DNA of 64,000 nucleotides from JBAXPV01 sp037132075 (GCA_037132075.1 JBAXPV010000003.1:62001-126000); one strand, 5' to 3'; positions 52,601 to 60,589 are shown, counted from the first letter of the stretch. The notes: generated by a model from the letters alone, not told the origin. A program made the numbers and translations.

Positions 52601-52925
52601 CAGTAAGGTAAAAGCCATCCTCGACCGTCTCGACAGCCTGTCAAACCTCATGGAAGGAGACCCCAGTCTCAGCAAACGCAATGAAAACCAGCCTCCTTCA
52701 ATTACCGACAGGGTAAACAATGTTATTTACGGGATCTACAATACAACAACAACGCCCACCCAAACCATGCAACAAGATTATGTGATCGCAGCTAATGCAT
52801 TCGGGCCGGTGCTGGCTTCCCTAAAAAAGTTTCAGGATATTGACATTAAAGAGCTGGAAACAGCACTCGAGAAACTTGGTGCTCCTTATACCCCCGGGCG
52901 ATTGCCGGAATGGAAAATGAAATAA
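49689..52925 (+). CDS. Large exported Asp-box (sortilin/BNR-like) beta-propeller protein
   Basis: A 1078-residue exported protein: signal peptide about 1-21, then many S/T-x-D-x-G-x-x-W Asp-box repeats (K-S-E-D-G-G-Q-N-W, K-T-T-D-G-G-K-T-W, R-S-S-D-R-G-A-S-W, R-S-D-D-G-G-N-Y-W and others) to about residue 720, forming one or two VPS10/sortilin-like propellers. The C-terminal ~330 residues include a beta-sandwich and helical stretches without a T9SS sorting motif. Such proteins are annotated glycosyl hydrolases, but no catalytic site is visible, so I would not assign an enzymatic reaction. Periplasmic or surface location. Monocistronic, bounded by repeat structures on both sides. Confidence 0.83.
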   Translation: MKVLKTILFLALLSPLMAVGAKIDTLKPEILSGLTFRSIGPAFCSGRIVDFAVNPKNPFEYYVAAAAGHVWKTSNAGTTWKPVFDKQGSYSIGPVVIDPGNTNIVWIGSGEFNSQRSVGYGDGIYKSEDGGQNWKNMGLKQSEHIGRILVDPRNSDVVYVAAQGPLWGPGGDRGLYKTTDGGKTWKAILSISENTGCNDIICDPRNPDVLYATSYQRRRHVYTLINGGPESAVYKSIDAGLSWNKINVGLPDGDMGRIGIAISPVNPDMLYAVVEAKEDKGGFFRSSDRGASWEKRGDLTTTSAQYYNRIFCDPKDENRVFSMDTYTKYTLDGGKTWKNLGNKHRHVDDHAFWIDPNDTRHLLIGGDGGVYETFDMDNWDFKANLPVTQFYKVATDNDLPFYNVYGGTQDNSSMGGPSRTTSSAGIVNDDWWVTHGGDGFETQVDPTDPNVVYAQAQYGDLARYDRKSGEEISIQPQPPAGEAYRWNWDSPLLISPHQHNRLYFAANKLFRSDDGGNYWQVISPDLTRQLDRNTLPVMGKIQRPEAVAKNASTSFFGNIVALSESPKQENLIYVGTDDGLIQITEDAGKNWRKVEKFTGVPEMTYVTYLFASNHDPNVVYASFDNHKNADFKPYLMKSTDKGDSWKSISANLPIRGSVNCIVEDPINPDLLFVGTEFGLFVSVNAGDTWTALKNGLPTIAVKDMEIQKRENDLVIATFGRGFYILDDYSALRKITKDVLDKEAQLFPVKDAYLFVQRGEKYGQGESYYGAKNPPVGVNFTYFLKDEIISAKSERQKMEKDAEKKGDKIDYPSMDQLKKEDLEEKAFLMFTITDAQGQVVRKLTAPASKGLQRLTWDFRYPSVFPASVSASVTENSGSGLLSMPGTYKVSMAKSVNGVITEFPGEESFATKILYDHQLTPTNRQQNAVFQEKVSDLARVVSGSSRELSAMKEKVKVMREAFHMTAEKTIAYDSKVKAILDRLDSLSNLMEGDPSLSKRNENQPPSITDRVNNVIYGIYNTTTTPTQTMQQDYVIAANAFGPVLASLKKFQDIDIKELETALEKLGAPYTPGRLPEWKMK

Positions 52926-52934
52926 AAAGAAGAG

Positions 52935-53057
52935 TTTCACACAGAGTGCACAGAGGAAAACCCACAGATTACACAGAAAATGGCTTACCGGTGTTAAGAA
53001 AAGTTCAATAGTGTTTCTGTGTAATATGTGCCCTTAATCTGTGCAATCTGTGTGAAA
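52935..53057. repeat. Long imperfect palindrome built of CACAGA repeats
   Basis: Left arm 52935-52979 and right arm 53014-53057 are inverted copies of about 45 bases, differing at roughly one base in five or six, with a 34-base centre. Each arm itself contains four CACAGA words spaced mostly nine bases apart. It lies between two convergent genes and can fold to a long hairpin, so it could act as a bidirectional terminator, or be a dispersed repeat element. Confidence 0.8.
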
Positions 53058-53061
53058 GTTC

Positions 53062-53820
53062 TCACTGAATAAACGCCGTAATCCCCACAAAATCAGCAAC
53101 AGTAAGCTGCTCCGCACGTTTGGAAAGAATGTCTGCGGGAACCTGGTGTCCAGGAGGTAAAATGCCGGAAAGCGCATTCCTTAATGTCTTTCTTCTTTGG
53201 TTGAATCCTGCTTTCACGACTTTAAAAAACAAAACTTCATCGCAATCCAGCTTAGAAGTCTGGTTTCGTTTTAATCGGATCACTGCAGATTTCACCTTGG
53301 GTGGTGGGAAAAACACTTTCTCCCCAACCGGGAATAACATTTCTATATCATAAAAAGCCTGAAGCAGTACACTCAGTATCCCGTAAACCTTGGTCTTTGG
53401 CCCGGATACCAGCCTTTCCGCCACTTCTCTCTGAATCATGCAAACAACCTCATTCACAAGTTTTCGTTCTTCTAAAACCTTGAAAAAAATCTGTGAGGAG
53501 ATGTTGTATGGGAAATTTCCGATGATTCCATAATTGACAGGAAAGAGCTTCTGTGGATCGATTTCCAGGAAATCTGCACTCAGGATATTCTCTTTTAGGC
53601 TAGGAAATTCAAGATGAAGATATTCAACAGCTTCGTAGTCAATTTCAATAACCTTAAACTCCGGGAGCTTCTTTTCCATCAGGTAGCGGGTGAGGACGCC
53701 TTTGCCAGGCCCGATCTCCAGCCATGGAATCGTCTCATCTGAAATGCTATTGACGATTTTTCTGGCGATGTTGTGATCCAGCAGAAAATGCTGACCCAAA
53801 TGTTTTTTCGGTTGTACCAT
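53062..53820 (-). CDS. rsmA: 16S rRNA dimethyladenosine transferase
   Basis: A 252-residue RsmA/KsgA. K-K-H-L-G-Q-H-F-L-L-D opens the protein; SAM-binding I-G-P-G-K-G-V-L-T lies near residue 37 and the catalytic motif IV reads N-F-P-Y-N-I-S (usual N-L-P-Y-N-I). It dimethylates two adjacent adenosines near the 3' end of 16S rRNA late in 30S assembly. Its start is 10 bases downstream of the TPR protein stop, and serS is upstream of that, giving a serS-TPR-rsmA transcript. Confidence 0.95.
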   Translation of the reverse strand: MVQPKKHLGQHFLLDHNIARKIVNSISDETIPWLEIGPGKGVLTRYLMEKKLPEFKVIEIDYEAVEYLHLEFPSLKENILSADFLEIDPQKLFPVNYGIIGNFPYNISSQIFFKVLEERKLVNEVVCMIQREVAERLVSGPKTKVYGILSVLLQAFYDIEMLFPVGEKVFFPPPKVKSAVIRLKRNQTSKLDCDEVLFFKVVKAGFNQRRKTLRNALSGILPPGHQVPADILSKRAEQLTVADFVGITAFIQ

Positions 53821-53830
53821 TGATTCAGGA

Positions 53831-55663
53831 TCAGTTAACAGGATCGCCCCTCAGGCTCCGGAAACGCCGACGCGCTTCAACCACGAGCAGGCTCCCTGGA
53901 TATTTTGTCATGAGTTCCTGGTAAAGATCCATGGCTCTTGACTTATTATTCAGCTTGTTTTCATTCAGGTCGGCCAGGGCAAACAAAGCGTTATCGGCCA
54001 AAAGATCTTCAGGGTAGAGTTCTGTGACTTTCCTGAACAGGCTGTCAGCCACGGCATAATTTCCCTTCTTTGTGTGAATAATTCCTTTTTTATACAAAAC
54101 GTCATCGTTGAGTGAAGCCGCACTTTGAATCAGCGTGATGCTGTCGAGCGTGGCCAGGGCCTGATCGTCTTTATTCTGATATTCCAGCAAGTCAGCCTGT
54201 GCAAAAAGCCTAAGGCCTTTGCCAGTAGTGTCTTCTGCCAGGTAATCCCCGATCATGAGTGAGAGATCCATAGCATCATTGGCGGTCAGCTTGGAGGTGG
54301 AGGCTTTCATGACATCCAATTGGGCTTTTGCCCATTCAAACTCACCAATATAAAAAGAGAGTTTGGCATTTTTGAATTTGGCAGTATAGCCCAGGGGATC
54401 GTTTTTAAAAGCTTTGTCGACCTGGGAATACAAAAGTGTTGCATCCCAGACTTCTCCTGTAAATAAAAGGATATCTGCCAATTCTAATTTGCATTCCGCA
54501 TTTTGCTGAGGCGAGGTTCCGGGGATTGTAATGGCTTCGTTGAGCAATTCAATTCCTTTTTCAGAATGATTCAAATAAAAAGTCTGCAGATGGGCATAGT
54601 TTCTGACAAGGTTGATGGTCGATGGCGTCTTCCCCATTTCCTCAAGTGTGGTTTTGTAAGCCAGGTCCAGGCTTTCCAGTTCTTTGCTTGTCCGGTAGTA
54701 ATGCTGATTCAGTTTCAAAAAGTCAACATTGAGGAGTTCAATTCTACTGAAGACAAAATATGGATTGTCTTTCCCTTTGTTTATGATATATTGATATGCC
54801 AGGGATGCAATGGCCAGATCGTTATTGCTGACACAGATACGGGCAAGGTCAAAGATCCTGCGGCCATCTTCTCCTTGTCTGCGATCGAGTGATTTTGCCT
54901 GGGTAAATGCCATGTCAAAGTCCTTTTCCTGGATTGAAACCCAGAGCAAAAGCTCTGAATAATAAGTGCGATCAGGATATTTCTGAGACCTGCGCAACAA
55001 AGTCTTTCGAAGGATCTCACTACGGCTGCCTTCTGGATCATTGCTCAGCACATCCTGTAACCTGTCCTGCACCGTGATAATTTTGGTGATGTCATAATCG
55101 ACATAATCCAGGTATTCTTCAATCATCCCCGGAATATTGCCGGTAACCTGGTACATCTGAGCCATTTCCATGTTAAAGGGATAAGTGCCTCTGAGCATCT
55201 GCTTTCCTTTCTCATAGGCCTTGACAGCATATTCGTTTTCCCGTCGGGAGAGGAAAGCATTGGCAATTTCGATCACCTGGTTACGGTCAGGAGGGATCTC
55301 TCTTAGGATCTCCTCATATTGTTTCTGCGACTTGCTGATTTCCCCCTCACGGCTGTAGACATAACCCAGGTCTACAGCATAACGGAGCGTGTTGGGCTCT
55401 TGTTTCAACATCCGCCTGACGAGCTTTTCTGCTTTTTTAAAATCTTCGGTTTCGAGGTAACAATATATCAGGTAGGTATAATAATAGGACGCAGGTTTGT
55501 CGTCATAAAGCCGTTCAAACAAGGCTGCGGCTTTGTCGTAATCTTTGTCCTGGAAAAACATGATAGCCAGTTGTTCATCCTTGGATTGCTGGGCCATAGC
55601 TGGCAATGACATTACAGCAAGGCCAAAAGCAAGAAAGATGACAATTAGTTTTTTCAAGCTCAT
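53831..55663 (-). CDS. Exported tetratricopeptide-repeat protein
   Basis: A 610-residue periplasmic or membrane-associated TPR protein: signal peptide about 1-24 (cleavage after P-A-M-A), then TPR-like helical pairs through most of the length (D-Y-D-K-A-A-A-L-F-E-R-L-Y, D-F-K-K-A-E-K-L-V-R-R-M-L, N-Y-A-V-A-D-S-L-F-R-K-V), with the last repeats resembling YbgF/BamD-type modules (N-K-S-R-A-M-D-L-Y-Q-E-L-M-T-K-Y-P-G-S). Likely a scaffold in envelope assembly, but no partner can be named. Fixed between serS and rsmA with gaps of 2 and 10 bases. Confidence 0.85.
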   Translation of the reverse strand: MSLKKLIVIFLAFGLAVMSLPAMAQQSKDEQLAIMFFQDKDYDKAAALFERLYDDKPASYYYTYLIYCYLETEDFKKAEKLVRRMLKQEPNTLRYAVDLGYVYSREGEISKSQKQYEEILREIPPDRNQVIEIANAFLSRRENEYAVKAYEKGKQMLRGTYPFNMEMAQMYQVTGNIPGMIEEYLDYVDYDITKIITVQDRLQDVLSNDPEGSRSEILRKTLLRRSQKYPDRTYYSELLLWVSIQEKDFDMAFTQAKSLDRRQGEDGRRIFDLARICVSNNDLAIASLAYQYIINKGKDNPYFVFSRIELLNVDFLKLNQHYYRTSKELESLDLAYKTTLEEMGKTPSTINLVRNYAHLQTFYLNHSEKGIELLNEAITIPGTSPQQNAECKLELADILLFTGEVWDATLLYSQVDKAFKNDPLGYTAKFKNAKLSFYIGEFEWAKAQLDVMKASTSKLTANDAMDLSLMIGDYLAEDTTGKGLRLFAQADLLEYQNKDDQALATLDSITLIQSAASLNDDVLYKKGIIHTKKGNYAVADSLFRKVTELYPEDLLADNALFALADLNENKLNNKSRAMDLYQELMTKYPGSLLVVEARRRFRSLRGDPVN

Positions 55664-55665
55664 GT

Positions 55666-56937
55666 TCAGCTGATTTTTTCGAAGCCGGTATAAGGGACCA
55701 AGACAGCCGGGATGCGGATTCCATCTTCAACCTGGTAGTTTTCCAACAAGGCGGCCATGATACGGGGTAAGGCAAGAGCACTGCCGTTTAGTGTGTGAGC
55801 CAGTTCAGTCTTCCCGCTTTCATTTTTAATTCTCAGTTTAAGGCGGTTTGCCTGGAATGACTCGAAGTTAGAGACAGAGCTTACTTCCAGCCAGCGTTCC
55901 TGTGCGGTAGAATACACCTCGAAATCATAGGTTAGGGCCGAGGCAAAGCTCATGTCGCCGCCACAAAGCCGTAGGATACGGAAGGGGAGGCCCAGTGAAC
56001 GTAGCAAGAAGGTAACATGAGCAACCATCTCGTCAAGTATTTCATATGAATTCTCAGCGCGTGCGATCTGGACGATCTCAACTTTGTCGAACTGATGCAG
56101 ACGGTTTAAACCACGAACATCTTTGCCGTAAGAACCGGCCTCACGACGAAAGCAAGCGGAATAAGCCACATTTTTTACAGGGAAATCGGCGGGTTTGAGG
56201 ATGACGTCACGGTAAATATTTGTCACAGGAACTTCTGCCGTCGGGATGAGGTAGAGTTTATCAAGGGTGGCCAGGTACATTTGGCCTTCTTTATCCGGCA
56301 GCTGCCCTGTTCCATAGGCAGAGTCTTCATTAACGACATATGGAGGCTGTATTTCTTCATATCCTGCATTGATGCCACTTTCGAGGAAGAAGTTGATCAA
56401 TGCACGTTGCAGGCGGGCTCCTTTGCCACGATAGACAGGGAATCCGGCTCCACTGATTTTGCTGCCCAGGTCGAAGTCGATGAGGTTAAATTTCTTGGCG
56501 AGGTCCCAATGAGGAACAGCCTCTTTGTGTAAGACAGGAATTTCTCCTTCCTGGGAGACTATTTCGTTGTGTTCAGCATGCGTGCCTTTTGGAACGGAGT
56601 CATGTGGGAGGTTTGGCAGCTGAACCGAGAGCTCGGCAAGTTTTGCTGATGCGTCCTCAAGTTGTTCGCTCAGTTCTTTTGACGCTTCTTTCAGCGTTGC
56701 AGTCCTGAGTTTTAGCGTATCAGCCTCAGCTTTATTGCCTTGTTTGAAGAAATTGCCGATTTCGGTGGCAAGTTTGTTGGATTCGGCAAGGTTGTCGTCG
56801 AGGTTTTTCTGCAGGACACGTTTTTTCTGGTCGAGATCGACGATGGCATGGACAAGCTCGGAAGCTTTAAAATTCTTAATTGCCAGGCGTTCTATGACGA
56901 ATTCAGGTTTTTCGCGGAGTAAATTGATTTGAAGCAT
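55666..56937 (-). CDS. serS: Seryl-tRNA synthetase
   Basis: About 423 residues from ATG 56937 (M-L-Q-I-N-L-L-R-E), the standard SerRS opening; the frame to 56955 runs into the promoter. N-terminal tRNA-binding coiled coil (about 27-105), then a class II core with T-A-E-V-P-V-T-N, motif 2 C-F-R-R-E-A-G-S-Y-G-K-D and motif 3 N-G-S-A-L-A-L-P-R. It charges tRNA-Ser. First gene of the serS-TPR-rsmA operon, with a TACCTTTG -7 box 16 bases upstream. Confidence 0.96.
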   Translation of the reverse strand: MLQINLLREKPEFVIERLAIKNFKASELVHAIVDLDQKKRVLQKNLDDNLAESNKLATEIGNFFKQGNKAEADTLKLRTATLKEASKELSEQLEDASAKLAELSVQLPNLPHDSVPKGTHAEHNEIVSQEGEIPVLHKEAVPHWDLAKKFNLIDFDLGSKISGAGFPVYRGKGARLQRALINFFLESGINAGYEEIQPPYVVNEDSAYGTGQLPDKEGQMYLATLDKLYLIPTAEVPVTNIYRDVILKPADFPVKNVAYSACFRREAGSYGKDVRGLNRLHQFDKVEIVQIARAENSYEILDEMVAHVTFLLRSLGLPFRILRLCGGDMSFASALTYDFEVYSTAQERWLEVSSVSNFESFQANRLKLRIKNESGKTELAHTLNGSALALPRIMAALLENYQVEDGIRIPAVLVPYTGFEKIS

Positions 56938-56952
56938 GCTTGAAATTTTGTG

Positions 56953-56960
56953 CAAAGGTA
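56953..56960 (-). promoter_or_regulatory. Putative -7 box for serS
   Basis: TACCTTTG (minus strand), 15 bases before the serS ATG at 56937, implies a leader of only about ten bases. It lies just downstream of the rpmA terminator, giving serS its own promoter. No -33 TTTG is evident. Confidence 0.5.
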
Positions 56961-56984
56961 GGATTTCGCGGACTGATAAAAATG

Positions 56985-57012
56985 AAAAATCTCCCGGGTT
57001 GCCAGGAGATTT
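56985..57012 (-). terminator. Intrinsic terminator of the rplU-rpmA operon
   Basis: On the minus strand an 11-bp stem (AAATCTCCTGG with one T-G wobble) closes a CAAC loop and runs into TTTTTC. It lies 34 bases beyond the rpmA stop and before the serS promoter. Confidence 0.8.
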
Positions 57013-57045
57013 AACATAAAATCTTAAAAAATGTTTTTCGCTTAA

Positions 57046-57315
57046 CTAGTTAACTTCTACTTCGAATGGGAGTATGCTAACATAAGATTTGTCATCTCTT
57101 TTTTTCTTGAATTGAACGACGCCATCTACGAGTGCGAATAAGGTATGGTCTTTGCCGATTCCGACATTGTTGCCTGGATTGTGAACGGTGCCGCGCTGAC
57201 GGATCAGGATGTTACCTGCTTTGGCAAATTGTCCGCCGTAAATTTTAACGCCAAGGCGTTTACTATGGGATTCGCGACCGTTTTGTGAACTACCGGCACC
57301 TTTTTTATGAGCCAT
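57046..57315 (-). CDS. rpmA: Ribosomal protein bL27
   Basis: An 89-residue bL27 starting M-A-H-K-K-G-A-G-S-S-Q-N-G-R, then G-V-K-x-Y-G-G-Q and I-L-I-R-Q-R-G-T. Part of the 50S subunit near the peptidyl-transferase site. The N-terminus begins directly with A-H-K-K and lacks the cleavable extension found in some Firmicutes. Cotranscribed after rplU (31-base gap) and followed by a terminator. Confidence 0.97.
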   Translation of the reverse strand: MAHKKGAGSSQNGRESHSKRLGVKIYGGQFAKAGNILIRQRGTVHNPGNNVGIGKDHTLFALVDGVVQFKKKRDDKSYVSILPFEVEVN

Positions 57316-57346
57316 TTCTATAGGGTATTAAAGGTGAATCAATAAA

Positions 57347-57748
57347 TTAATTTTCTTCCTGAGCTGGGGAAACTTCAACAACAGGAGCCTCTGGAGCTTT
57401 CTCAGCTTTCGTGGCTTTTGCAGCTTTCTTGCTTCCGCCAAAGTTGATAGACTCAATGGAAATCTCAGAAAAATACTGGCGATGGCCATTCAGTTTCTGG
57501 TAACCTTTTCTTCTTTTCTTCTTGAAGACCAGGACTTTGTCGCCTTTTGGGTGGGAGAGGATCTTGGCGGTAACGCTGACACCGTCCACTGCTGGGGCGC
57601 CTACGCTAATCTTACCATTGTCATCAACTAGCAATACCTGGTCGAATTCAACCTGGCTGCCTTCTTCGCCTTCAAGACGATGGACAAACATCTTCTGGTC
57701 TTTTTCAACCTTGAATTGTTGTCCTAGGATATCTACGATTGCATACAT
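57347..57748 (-). CDS. rplU: Ribosomal protein bL21
   Basis: About 133 residues from ATG 57748 (M-Y-A-I-V-D-I-L-G-Q-Q-F-K-V); an upstream TTG at 57754 is not needed. The F-K-K-K-R-R-K-G-Y-Q-K-L-N-G-H-R-Q motif is diagnostic. The C-terminal ~30 residues (Ala/Lys/Glu/Pro-rich) extend past the usual bL21 end, a common low-complexity tail in Bacteroidota. First gene of rplU-rpmA with a near-consensus promoter at 57781-57810. Confidence 0.96.
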   Translation of the reverse strand: MYAIVDILGQQFKVEKDQKMFVHRLEGEEGSQVEFDQVLLVDDNGKISVGAPAVDGVSVTAKILSHPKGDKVLVFKKKRRKGYQKLNGHRQYFSEISIESINFGGSKKAAKATKAEKAPEAPVVEVSPAQEEN

Positions 57749-57780
57749 TTTCAATGCCTTTCCTTAAAAATTTGGAAGCG

Positions 57781-57810
57781 CAAAATTACGAAACATTTTC
57801 AATTTACAAA
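57781..57810 (-). promoter_or_regulatory. Promoter of rplU-rpmA
   Basis: Minus strand TTTG (57807-57810), 18-base spacer, TAATTTTG (57781-57788): a full match to the Bacteroidota TTTG-N17/23-TAnnTTTG consensus, about 33 bases before the rplU ATG. Confidence 0.7.
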
Positions 57811-57944
57811 GCCTTTCCTTGAAAATAAATTCAAAAATGAATTATTTCTGTACTTGCTTGACAATTAATTGTTTTGATGTTTCCTTTTGTCTTTATCAAC
57901 AATCCTGCCTTTCTCTGGCAAAATTCGGCTATTTTTTGTTGTGA

Positions 57945-57975
57945 TTTGATATAAATGAGAGGATCTGTATATTTG
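57945..57975 (+). promoter_or_regulatory. Promoter of the aldehyde dehydrogenase gene
   Basis: TTTG (57945-57948), 19-base spacer, TATATTTG (57968-57975), 23 bases before the ATG at 57999. Both boxes fit the Bacteroidota consensus. Confidence 0.7.
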
Positions 57976-57998
57976 TATCACCTATTAAAACAAGAGAT

Positions 57999-59417
57999 AT
58001 GGAAACTTTTCCTATGTATGTTGCCGGTGAATTTCGCATGACGTCACAAGAGATCATGATCATAAATCCTTTTACGTCTGAGGTTTTTGCCAGGGCTTCC
58101 CGTGCTGAAAGTGAAGATCTTGAGTTTGCAATTCAAAAAGGACTTGTTGTTGAGAAGGAAATGGCTTCAATGTCTGTTTACCTGAGGCGTGAGATTCTTT
58201 TGCAGATTGCGGAGGGAATCACCCGAACTCATGATCGTTTTACGTCCCTCATTGTTCAGGAATGCGGAAAACCTTGGAAATATGCTTCAGCGGAGGTTGA
58301 CAGGGCGATTGCCACCTTTATCATTGCCGCTGAGGAGACGAAACGTTGGCCCGCAGAACATTTGAGCATCGACTGGACAGCAGCAGGCCTTGGAAAAGAA
58401 GCCTGGCTTAAGTATTTCCCGATAGGTCTGGTCGCTGGAATATCCCCGTTTAACTTTCCTTTAAATTTAGCTGTTCACAAATTAGCGCCAGCAATTGCAG
58501 CTGCTTGTCCGATCATCCTGAAACCTTCTTCATCTACCCCGCTTTCAATGCTTGAACTGGCCAGGGTGATTGACACAACGGCACTTCCAAAAGGTGCTGT
58601 GTCAATTCTTCCCATGGACAGAGCCTTGGGCAATACTCTAGCTTCAGATTTGCGATTTAAGCTGTTGAGCTTTACCGGTTCTCCAGCCGTTGGTTGGAAA
58701 CTGAAAAATGAAAGTGGCAGAAAACATGTTGTACTGGAACTCGGTGGTAATGCAGGTGTCATCGTTTCAGATTCGGCTGATCTTAATCTCGCTGTAAGGA
58801 AATGTGTGATGGGCGCATTTTCGTATTCCGGCCAGGTTTGCATCCATACTCAGCGTATTTTTGTTCATGCCTCTGTCTTTAAGGAATTTTGTGAACGTTT
58901 TGTTGCACAATCACTAATGATCAAGACCGGAGATCCTATGGATCCTACAACAGATATTTCTGTCATGATTGATGAGAAAAATGCCATACGCGTGGAATCT
59001 TGGGTGAATGAAGCCCTCAATGACGGTGCGAAGCTTTTGTGCGGTGGAAAACGACAGGGCGCTTATTATCCCCCTACCGTTTTGATGGAAACAAAACCTG
59101 AAATGAAAGTGTGCTCGCTGGAAGTCTTTGGCCCTGTAGTTACTATTGAACCCTATCATGATTTCGCCGAAGCTGTTAGGCTGATAAACCAAAGTGAATA
59201 CGGTCTGCAGGCAGGTGTTTTTACCGACAGGCTCAGCGAAATGAATCTTGCTTTTGCCGAATTAGAGGTTGGTGGGGTAATCATCAATGACGTTCCAACT
59301 TTCAGAGTCGATCATATGCCTTATGGGGGTGTGAAAAATTCAGGCCAGGGCAGGGAGGGAGTAAAGTATGCCATGGTAGACATGCTGGAGCCCAAACTTC
59401 TCGTCAAAAACACCTGA
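57999..59417 (+). CDS. NAD(P)+-dependent aldehyde dehydrogenase
   Basis: A 472-residue aldehyde dehydrogenase of normal length, cytoplasmic. P-F-N-F-P-L-N-L near residue 152 is the cofactor and substrate channel; the general base Glu is in V-L-E-L-G-G-N-A-G and the catalytic Cys in S-G-Q-V-C-I-H-T-Q-R. The C-terminal G-G-V-K-N-S-G-Q-G-R-E-G is intact. The pattern fits the succinate-semialdehyde/lactaldehyde/phosphonoacetaldehyde group; the exact aldehyde cannot be read. Monocistronic with its own consensus promoter. Confidence 0.9.
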   Translation: METFPMYVAGEFRMTSQEIMIINPFTSEVFARASRAESEDLEFAIQKGLVVEKEMASMSVYLRREILLQIAEGITRTHDRFTSLIVQECGKPWKYASAEVDRAIATFIIAAEETKRWPAEHLSIDWTAAGLGKEAWLKYFPIGLVAGISPFNFPLNLAVHKLAPAIAAACPIILKPSSSTPLSMLELARVIDTTALPKGAVSILPMDRALGNTLASDLRFKLLSFTGSPAVGWKLKNESGRKHVVLELGGNAGVIVSDSADLNLAVRKCVMGAFSYSGQVCIHTQRIFVHASVFKEFCERFVAQSLMIKTGDPMDPTTDISVMIDEKNAIRVESWVNEALNDGAKLLCGGKRQGAYYPPTVLMETKPEMKVCSLEVFGPVVTIEPYHDFAEAVRLINQSEYGLQAGVFTDRLSEMNLAFAELEVGGVIINDVPTFRVDHMPYGGVKNSGQGREGVKYAMVDMLEPKLLVKNT

Positions 59418-59429
59418 GAGACAAAAAAG

Positions 59430-59460
59430 TTTGATAATTGCCATTTTATTTTTACTTTTG
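59430..59460 (+). promoter_or_regulatory. Promoter of the first T9SS cargo gene
   Basis: TTTG (59430-59433), 19-base spacer, TACTTTTG (59453-59460), 27 bases before the ATG at 59488: an exact match to the Bacteroidota promoter pattern. Confidence 0.75.
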
Positions 59461-59487
59461 TACTATTGAAAACTAAAACAAAGACCC

Positions 59488-60405
59488 ATGAAAAAAATTA
59501 CTCTCCTGACACTAATTTCATTTTTTGTTGTAAGTCTCTCCTTTGCTCAACAAAAAACTTTCCCACCTCGTGTTACTCCAGTTACACCTGAACTTCAAAA
59601 AGTTCCGGCTGGGGTTCTTGTTGCCACTATCAATGAAAGTTTTGAAGGCACAACTTTTCCACCAAATGGTTGGACCAAAGCCAGCCCCGATGGTGGCACC
59701 GGTTGGGAAATGCAAACGATCGGAACAACGCCAATCCCTGGTTTTGTCGGTGGTTCTGTTACTTCTATCCCAAATGGCAGCGGCGGTCCTCAAATGGCAT
59801 TTTGTACCTACACCACAGGTGGCGCTTCATCCAATGACCAGTGGTTGATCACACCTCAAATCGCTGTTTCTCCAAACTACACTCTGAATTTCTGGGTTCG
59901 GAAATTCGGAAGTTACGCTGATGCAATTGATGTAAAAGTCTCTGTAACCGGTGCTGGTACTGCTGCATTTACAACAACCTTAGGCACATTGTCTTATATT
60001 GATGTAGATTCTGGTTGGGTGCAATCAAATTATTCTCTGAGTGCTTATGCCGGTCAGAACATTTATATCGCATTCAACGAACATGTTGCAGATAATGCAA
60101 CTGACGGTGCTGCTTTATTCCTTGATAATGTTCAGGTTAGCGTGAACGCTGGCATTAGCAATCCTGCTCAGACTGCTGGTGTTAAAATCTATCCAAACCC
60201 TGTAAATGACTTCATGAATATTGAATCTCATTCTAATATCAATAAACTTCATGTTGCCAATATCCTTGGATCTGAAGTTCTGAATATGAATGTTGATAAC
60301 AACAAAACCAGAATCAATACAGCTGAATTAAATCCAGGTGTTTATTTTGTTACTCTGGAAACCGCAACTGGTAATATTACCCGTAAAATTAATGTAACCC
60401 GCTAA
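59488..60405 (+). CDS. Secreted T9SS type-A cargo with choice-of-anchor J domain
   Basis: A 305-residue secreted protein. Signal peptide about 1-20 (cleavage after S-F-A); a choice-of-anchor J/cleaved-adhesin domain (about 45-215) with F-E-G-T-T-F-P-P-N-G-W, W-L-I-T-P-Q-I-A-V and I-A-F-N-E-H; and a C-terminal sorting domain (about 228-305) with K-I-Y-P-N-P-V-N-D and P-G-V-Y-F-V-T-L-E. The sorting domain directs export through the type IX system and attachment at the surface. The central domain suggests carbohydrate or protein binding. It has its own promoter and a strong terminator, so it is probably well expressed. Confidence 0.9.
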   Translation: MKKITLLTLISFFVVSLSFAQQKTFPPRVTPVTPELQKVPAGVLVATINESFEGTTFPPNGWTKASPDGGTGWEMQTIGTTPIPGFVGGSVTSIPNGSGGPQMAFCTYTTGGASSNDQWLITPQIAVSPNYTLNFWVRKFGSYADAIDVKVSVTGAGTAAFTTTLGTLSYIDVDSGWVQSNYSLSAYAGQNIYIAFNEHVADNATDGAALFLDNVQVSVNAGISNPAQTAGVKIYPNPVNDFMNIESHSNINKLHVANILGSEVLNMNVDNNKTRINTAELNPGVYFVTLETATGNITRKINVTR

Positions 60406-60426
60406 TATTTAGGTTTAATCCTATTG

Positions 60427-60464
60427 AAAGAGGGCGCTCAAATCAGAGTTGCCCTCTTTTTTTT
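60427..60464 (+). terminator. Intrinsic terminator after the first T9SS cargo gene
   Basis: AAAGAGGGC and GCCCTCTTT form a 9-bp stem, with a further CTC/GAG pair inside, followed by eight T. It lies 22 bases after the stop. Confidence 0.88.
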
Positions 60465-60534
60465 AATTCTTGTTAATTTTTACTATTCTTCAATGGCTTT
60501 GCTTAATTTTACAAAAAATTACAATTGCAATTTA

Positions 60535-60542
60535 TAGATTTG
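60535..60542 (+). promoter_or_regulatory. Putative -7 box of the second T9SS cargo gene
   Basis: TAGATTTG fits TAnnTTTG, 48 bases before the ATG at 60590. A -33 TTTG at proper spacing is not seen. Confidence 0.35.
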
Positions 60543-60589
60543 CAACTTATTGTAAACCAGCATAAAAACAAACAGCAAAAATCAACTCA

